This document shows positions 61,229 through 64,000 of a stretch of 64,000 nt of DNA, one piece after another; positions within the stretch are counted from its first letter, which is position 1, and the number at the start of each line of letters is the position of its first letter. The position numbers and the translations under genes were made by a program. Under the pieces are notes generated by a model that saw only the letters and a program-made list of their open reading frames with translations, did not search any database and was not told where the DNA came from. The stretch comes from Micrococcus sp. EYE_212 (lineage in GTDB: Bacteria; Actinomycetota; Actinomycetes; Actinomycetales; Micrococcaceae). The stretch lies in contig NZ_JAHXOZ010000001.1 of assembly GCF_023147585.1 (NCBI RefSeq), positions 62,001 through 126,000 of the forward strand. The letters are read 5' to 3'.

Positions 61229-61971
61229 GAGGCCGCCTCCGGGCAGGCACGGAGGAGGTCGGCGAGGCCGAGCGACGCGTCCCCCGGGTCCTCCGTGAGG
61301 TGGGCGGGGGCGCGATCGGCCCCCGCCGTGACGACGACGGCGTCCTCCGCCCGCAGCAGGGCGAGCGCGCCGAGGCGGTGGCGGCCTGGGCCTCGGGAGA
61401 GGACCCAGCACGTGGTGCCGCGACCGTGCGCGGCAGCCATCGCGGCACGCAACTCGCGGAACAGGGCGACGCCCGTCGCGTCGAGGGCGCCGTCCCACAC
61501 GCCCGCGAACCCGTCCAGGTCCACGACGACGGCCTCCACCCGCTCGGCCACGGCGACCGCCGTGCCGGGCACGATCGGCACGACGCGGTGTCCCGCCGAG
61601 GCGAGGGCGGCCCGGATGTCGTCGGCCGCGACCACGCCCACGGCCCGCCCGCCCGACGGCGTGCGGGAGACGTCGACAACGCCCAGCGCGGCCTCGAGCC
61701 GGGCGGCCGCGCGCGGATCGGCGTCCACCGCGGCGGCGGCCCGGCCGGTCACCGCCGGGACCGCAGGGAGGCGGGCGGGCGCGGCGCCGGCGAGCCGCCG
61801 GACCGGCGCCTGCACGAGTGGGGGCAGCTCGCGCAGGGCCCGCCCCCCGGCACGGCGCAGCAGGGCCTGCTGCTCGGACGGGAGGGTGCGCACGGCGCCG
61901 CGCGCCGCGGTGCGGGCCGTGCGGACGGCACGGCCCAGGGCGGCGCGCCCAGGGAAGGACGGGGAGGTCAT
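61225..61971 (-). CDS. Unknown protein of the glycopolymer operon, 248 residues
   Basis: I do not recognise a family. The N-terminal 100 residues are Arg/Ala-rich and helical without a signal peptide. From about residue 110 the sequence alternates beta and alpha: GRAVGVVAADDIRAALASAG, VVPIVPGTAVAVAERV, EAVVVDLDGFAGVWDGALDA, TCWVLSRGPGRHRLGALALL. This could be one Rossmann-like half of a GT-B enzyme or a regulatory partner. ATGA and GTGA overlaps with both neighbours, which are glycosyltransferases, argue that it acts with them. Confidence 0.6.
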   Translation of the reverse strand: MTSPSFPGRAALGRAVRTARTAARGAVRTLPSEQQALLRRAGGRALRELPPLVQAPVRRLAGAAPARLPAVPAVTGRAAAAVDADPRAAARLEAALGVVDVSRTPSGGRAVGVVAADDIRAALASAGHRVVPIVPGTAVAVAERVEAVVVDLDGFAGVWDGALDATGVALFRELRAAMAAAHGRGTTCWVLSRGPGRHRLGALALLRAEDAVVVTAGADRAPAHLTEDPGDASLGLADLLRACPEAAS

Positions 61972-63194
61972 GGGACGAGGTTCTCCTGTCGCATCGGGGT
62001 GGGTCGACCGTCGGGCAGGAGCGCGCGCAGCACGCGTTCGTACCGCGCCGCCACCGCGGGCAGGTGGGCGTGCTCGCTCACCCACGCCCGCCCGCCGTCG
62101 CCGACGGCCGTCCGGGCGGGGTCCGCGGCGAGCGCGGCCAGGTGCGCCACGAGGTCGTCCACGCCCGGGCCGACGACGTCGGCACCGCCGGCCGCCTCCA
62201 GCGTGTGGGCGGCCTCCCCCGTCACCTGGCCGGTGACGTGACGGCCGACCGCGAGGACCTCGTAGGTCTTGGAGGGGACGGTGTGGCGGAAGCTCGGCCA
62301 ATCGGGGCGCAGGGAGACCACGAGGGTGTCCGCCCACGCGTACTGCTCGCCGACCGCGTCCCCGGACACGGGCTCGAGGAGCTCCGCGGCCCCGCCCAGG
62401 CGGGCGTTCAGCTCCTCGAGCGCCGCGCGGCGGACGCCATCCCCCACGAGGCGCACCTGCACGCCGGGATGTGATGCGCGCAGACGGGCCGCGGCCTCCA
62501 CGAGGCGCTCGAGGCCCTGGCTCTCCCCCATGTTGCCCAGGTAGAGGACACGCAGCTCCCCGGCGGCCCGTTCCCGGGGCGGCACGGTGCGCACGCGGCC
62601 GAGATCCACGCCGTTGCCCAGCGTCACCACCGCGCCCATCCCCCGCGCGCGCAGGGTCTCGGCGAAGCCCTCGGTCACCGTCACGACGACGTCCGCGGCC
62701 CGCTGCCCGCCCGCCACGACGCGCTCCATGGCCCTGCCCAGCGGGCCCTCGTGCACCCCGGCCTCATGGGCGAGGTCCGGCCACGCGTCGCGCATCTCGA
62801 GCACGAGGGGGCGTCGGCGCAGGCGGGACAGGGCCCAGCCGGCCACCACGACGGGAAGGGCGGGGACGGTGGCCACCACGACGTCGGGGCGGGGTGCCAG
62901 CAGGCCCCGCGGCACCGCGAGCACGCTGTGCACCACGGCCTCCACGAAGCGTCCGTTGCGGCTCCCGGCCCCGCGTGCCAGCCGCGGCGTGGGGAGGAGG
63001 CGCTCGCCGTCGTCGCCGTGGGAGGCGCGCAGTCCGCCGGGGGCGATCACGTCCACGTCCCAGCCGGCCTCGCGCAGCACGCGGACCACGACGGCCCAAC
63101 GTCGCGCCGGAGGCGTGCGCTCCGGGCGGTAGGAGTGCGTCACGAGCATCAGACGCGGGGGGCGGGCACGGCCCGCGGAGCGGGCGTCAGCCAC
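61968..63194 (-). CDS. GT4 glycosyltransferase (WbuB-like)
   Basis: 408 residues. N-terminal LMLVTHSYRPERTPPARRWAV is the substrate-loop pattern of WbuB-type transferases; RPLVLEMRDAWPDLAHEAGV follows, then LRVLYLGNMGESQGLERLVEAA, VRLVGDGVRRAALEEL and PSFRHTVPSKTYEVLAVGRHV with the conserved PSK-x-YE. WbuB-like enzymes commonly add amino sugars to lipid-linked acceptors. GTG start, overlapping the LCP stop by eight bases and the next gene by four. Close coupling to the LCP gene fits a role in early polymer assembly. Confidence 0.88.
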   Translation of the reverse strand: MADARSAGRARPPRLMLVTHSYRPERTPPARRWAVVVRVLREAGWDVDVIAPGGLRASHGDDGERLLPTPRLARGAGSRNGRFVEAVVHSVLAVPRGLLAPRPDVVVATVPALPVVVAGWALSRLRRRPLVLEMRDAWPDLAHEAGVHEGPLGRAMERVVAGGQRAADVVVTVTEGFAETLRARGMGAVVTLGNGVDLGRVRTVPPRERAAGELRVLYLGNMGESQGLERLVEAAARLRASHPGVQVRLVGDGVRRAALEELNARLGGAAELLEPVSGDAVGEQYAWADTLVVSLRPDWPSFRHTVPSKTYEVLAVGRHVTGQVTGEAAHTLEAAGGADVVGPGVDDLVAHLAALAADPARTAVGDGGRAWVSEHAHLPAVAARYERVLRALLPDGRPTPMRQENLVP

Positions 63195-64000
63195 CGCAGA
63201 CCTCCTCGGGGACGGCGGGGCTCGGGGCCGGCGGCGCGGACGAGCTCGGGGCGGACGACGCGGACGGGCTCGGCTCCGCGGTGGTCGAGGAGCTGGACGC
63301 GCTCTGGGACGCGGACGCCTCCGCGGCCTTCTCGGCCGCGCGGCGGCTGCGCGCGGCCTCCTCCGCCTCGATGTAGCGCTGCACGTCGTCCGCCGCGAGG
63401 GCGGAGCGCAGCGAGTCCATCCTGGCCGGGTCCAGCTCCAGGATGGACTGGCCGCCGGGAGAGCGGCCGAACCCGGCGATCGGCACGGAGAACATCTCCA
63501 CGTCCTCGCGGCCCACCTCGCGCAGCTGCCATGCCAGCGACGCCACGGTGGCGGCGTCCAGGCCGTCGTCCACCGAGAGGTGCCGGGAGAGGACGGAGAC
63601 GACGTCGGAGGTGCGGCCCGGGTTCGCCAGGATCTCCGGGCTCAGGAAGCGCCCCAGGGCCCCGCCGACGTAGCGCTGCTGGTTCTCCACCCGGGTGATG
63701 TCCCCGTCCTCGAACGCGTGGCGCTCCCGCACGTAGCGCAGGGCCGCGGTGTCCTGGAGGAGGATCTCGCCCCGCGGGAAGTAGGAGGGGTTGGTCTGCC
63801 CCGAGGAGAAGGCGGTGGGGTTGCAGACCTTCACGCCGCCGAGGGCGTCCGTGACGCCGCGGAAGCCCTGGAAGTCCACCTCCATGAGGTGGTGCACGGG
63901 CACGCCCATCAGCTGCTCCACGGTGTCGACGGCCAGCGGGTAGCCGCCCATCGCGAACGCCGCGTTGACCTTGTCCTGGTGGCGACCGGGGATCTCCACC
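63187..64000 (-). CDS. LytR-CpsA-Psr (LCP) ligase, 5' end outside window
   Basis: The visible 270 residues are the C-terminal part of an LCP protein. They include EIPGRHQDKVNAAFAMGGY, LMEVDFQGFRGVTDALGGVKV, LQDTAALRYVRERHAFEDGD and ITRVENQQRYVGGAL, the usual pyrophosphate- and Arg-rich substrate pocket. A helical region and a Ser/Pro/Ala-rich tail ending in PEEVCGG follow, longer than in most LCP proteins. LCP enzymes move lipid-linked glycopolymers onto peptidoglycan outside the membrane. The N-terminal transmembrane part lies beyond 64000. First known gene of this operon, so its product probably attaches the polymer built by the genes downstream. Confidence 0.93.
   Translation of the reverse strand, partial: VEIPGRHQDKVNAAFAMGGYPLAVDTVEQLMGVPVHHLMEVDFQGFRGVTDALGGVKVCNPTAFSSGQTNPSYFPRGEILLQDTAALRYVRERHAFEDGDITRVENQQRYVGGALGRFLSPEILANPGRTSDVVSVLSRHLSVDDGLDAATVASLAWQLREVGREDVEMFSVPIAGFGRSPGGQSILELDPARMDSLRSALAADDVQRYIEAEEAARSRRAAEKAAEASASQSASSSSTTAEPSPSASSAPSSSAPPAPSPAVPEEVCGG

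Noticed and set aside
58997-62236. 1079-codon open frame on the plus strand
   Set aside because: It mirrors three well-supported minus-strand genes and has no domain; a shadow of high GC.

Overview
The window is a single contiguous stretch of very GC-rich, gene-dense actinobacterial chromosome. Codon third positions are almost all G or C, start codons are often GTG, Shine-Dalgarno sites are AGGAGG-like, and many neighbouring genes overlap by ATGA or GTGA. The gene order (DUF3052, aceE, PucR-type regulator, fabD-fabH-acpP-fabF, DUF3145; and ftsY, amt, ffh, rpsP, KH protein, rimM, trmD, rplS, lepB, rnhB, DUF2469, yraN, comM, dprA, xerC) is that of the high-GC Gram-positives. Together with a ManNAc-uronate cell-wall locus it points to Micrococcaceae, most likely Micrococcus (inference; no search was possible). 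I see no CRISPR array, insertion sequence, prophage, integron or rRNA operon.

Region 1 (1-10.4 kb) is housekeeping and envelope: the edge of a NIF3-like gene, msrA, cysK-cysE (cysteine synthesis), gnd, ppk2, a small unknown protein, a YVTN beta-propeller lipoprotein, an azlC-azlD branched-chain amino acid exporter pair and an NlpC/P60 lipoprotein. Region 2 (10.4-20.3 kb) links pyruvate to fatty acids: tRNA-Val, an AhpE-like peroxiredoxin, DUF3052, aceE, a FasR-like regulator and the type II fatty-acid synthase genes, then DUF3145. The regulator gene and fabD each carry a 17-bp imperfect palindrome sharing an 11-bp core.

Region 3 (20.3-39 kb), read mostly on the minus strand, is the conserved ftsY-to-xerC block for protein targeting, ribosome maturation and DNA uptake/recombination. 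Two departures stand out. glnB and glnD, commonly found between amt and ffh in actinobacteria, are absent. About 4.1 kb of unrelated genes separates the KH-protein gene from rimM: an HTTM-domain protein and its membrane partner, plus two histidine kinases that lost their N-terminal halves and now meet head to head, one followed by an intact response regulator.

Region 4 (40.4-64 kb) is a cell-surface glycopolymer locus. It holds wecB and wecC (UDP-GlcNAc to UDP-ManNAcA, the uronate of Micrococcus teichuronic acid), a second nucleotide-sugar dehydrogenase with an oxidoreductase/aminotransferase/acetyltransferase trio expected to make a 2,3-diacetamido uronic acid, seven glycosyltransferases, a TagGH-type ABC exporter and an LCP ligase that would attach the polymer to peptidoglycan. 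The predicted flow is sugar nucleotides, then lipid-linked assembly in the cytoplasm, ABC export, and wall attachment. No initiating polyprenol-phosphate sugar transferase is in view.
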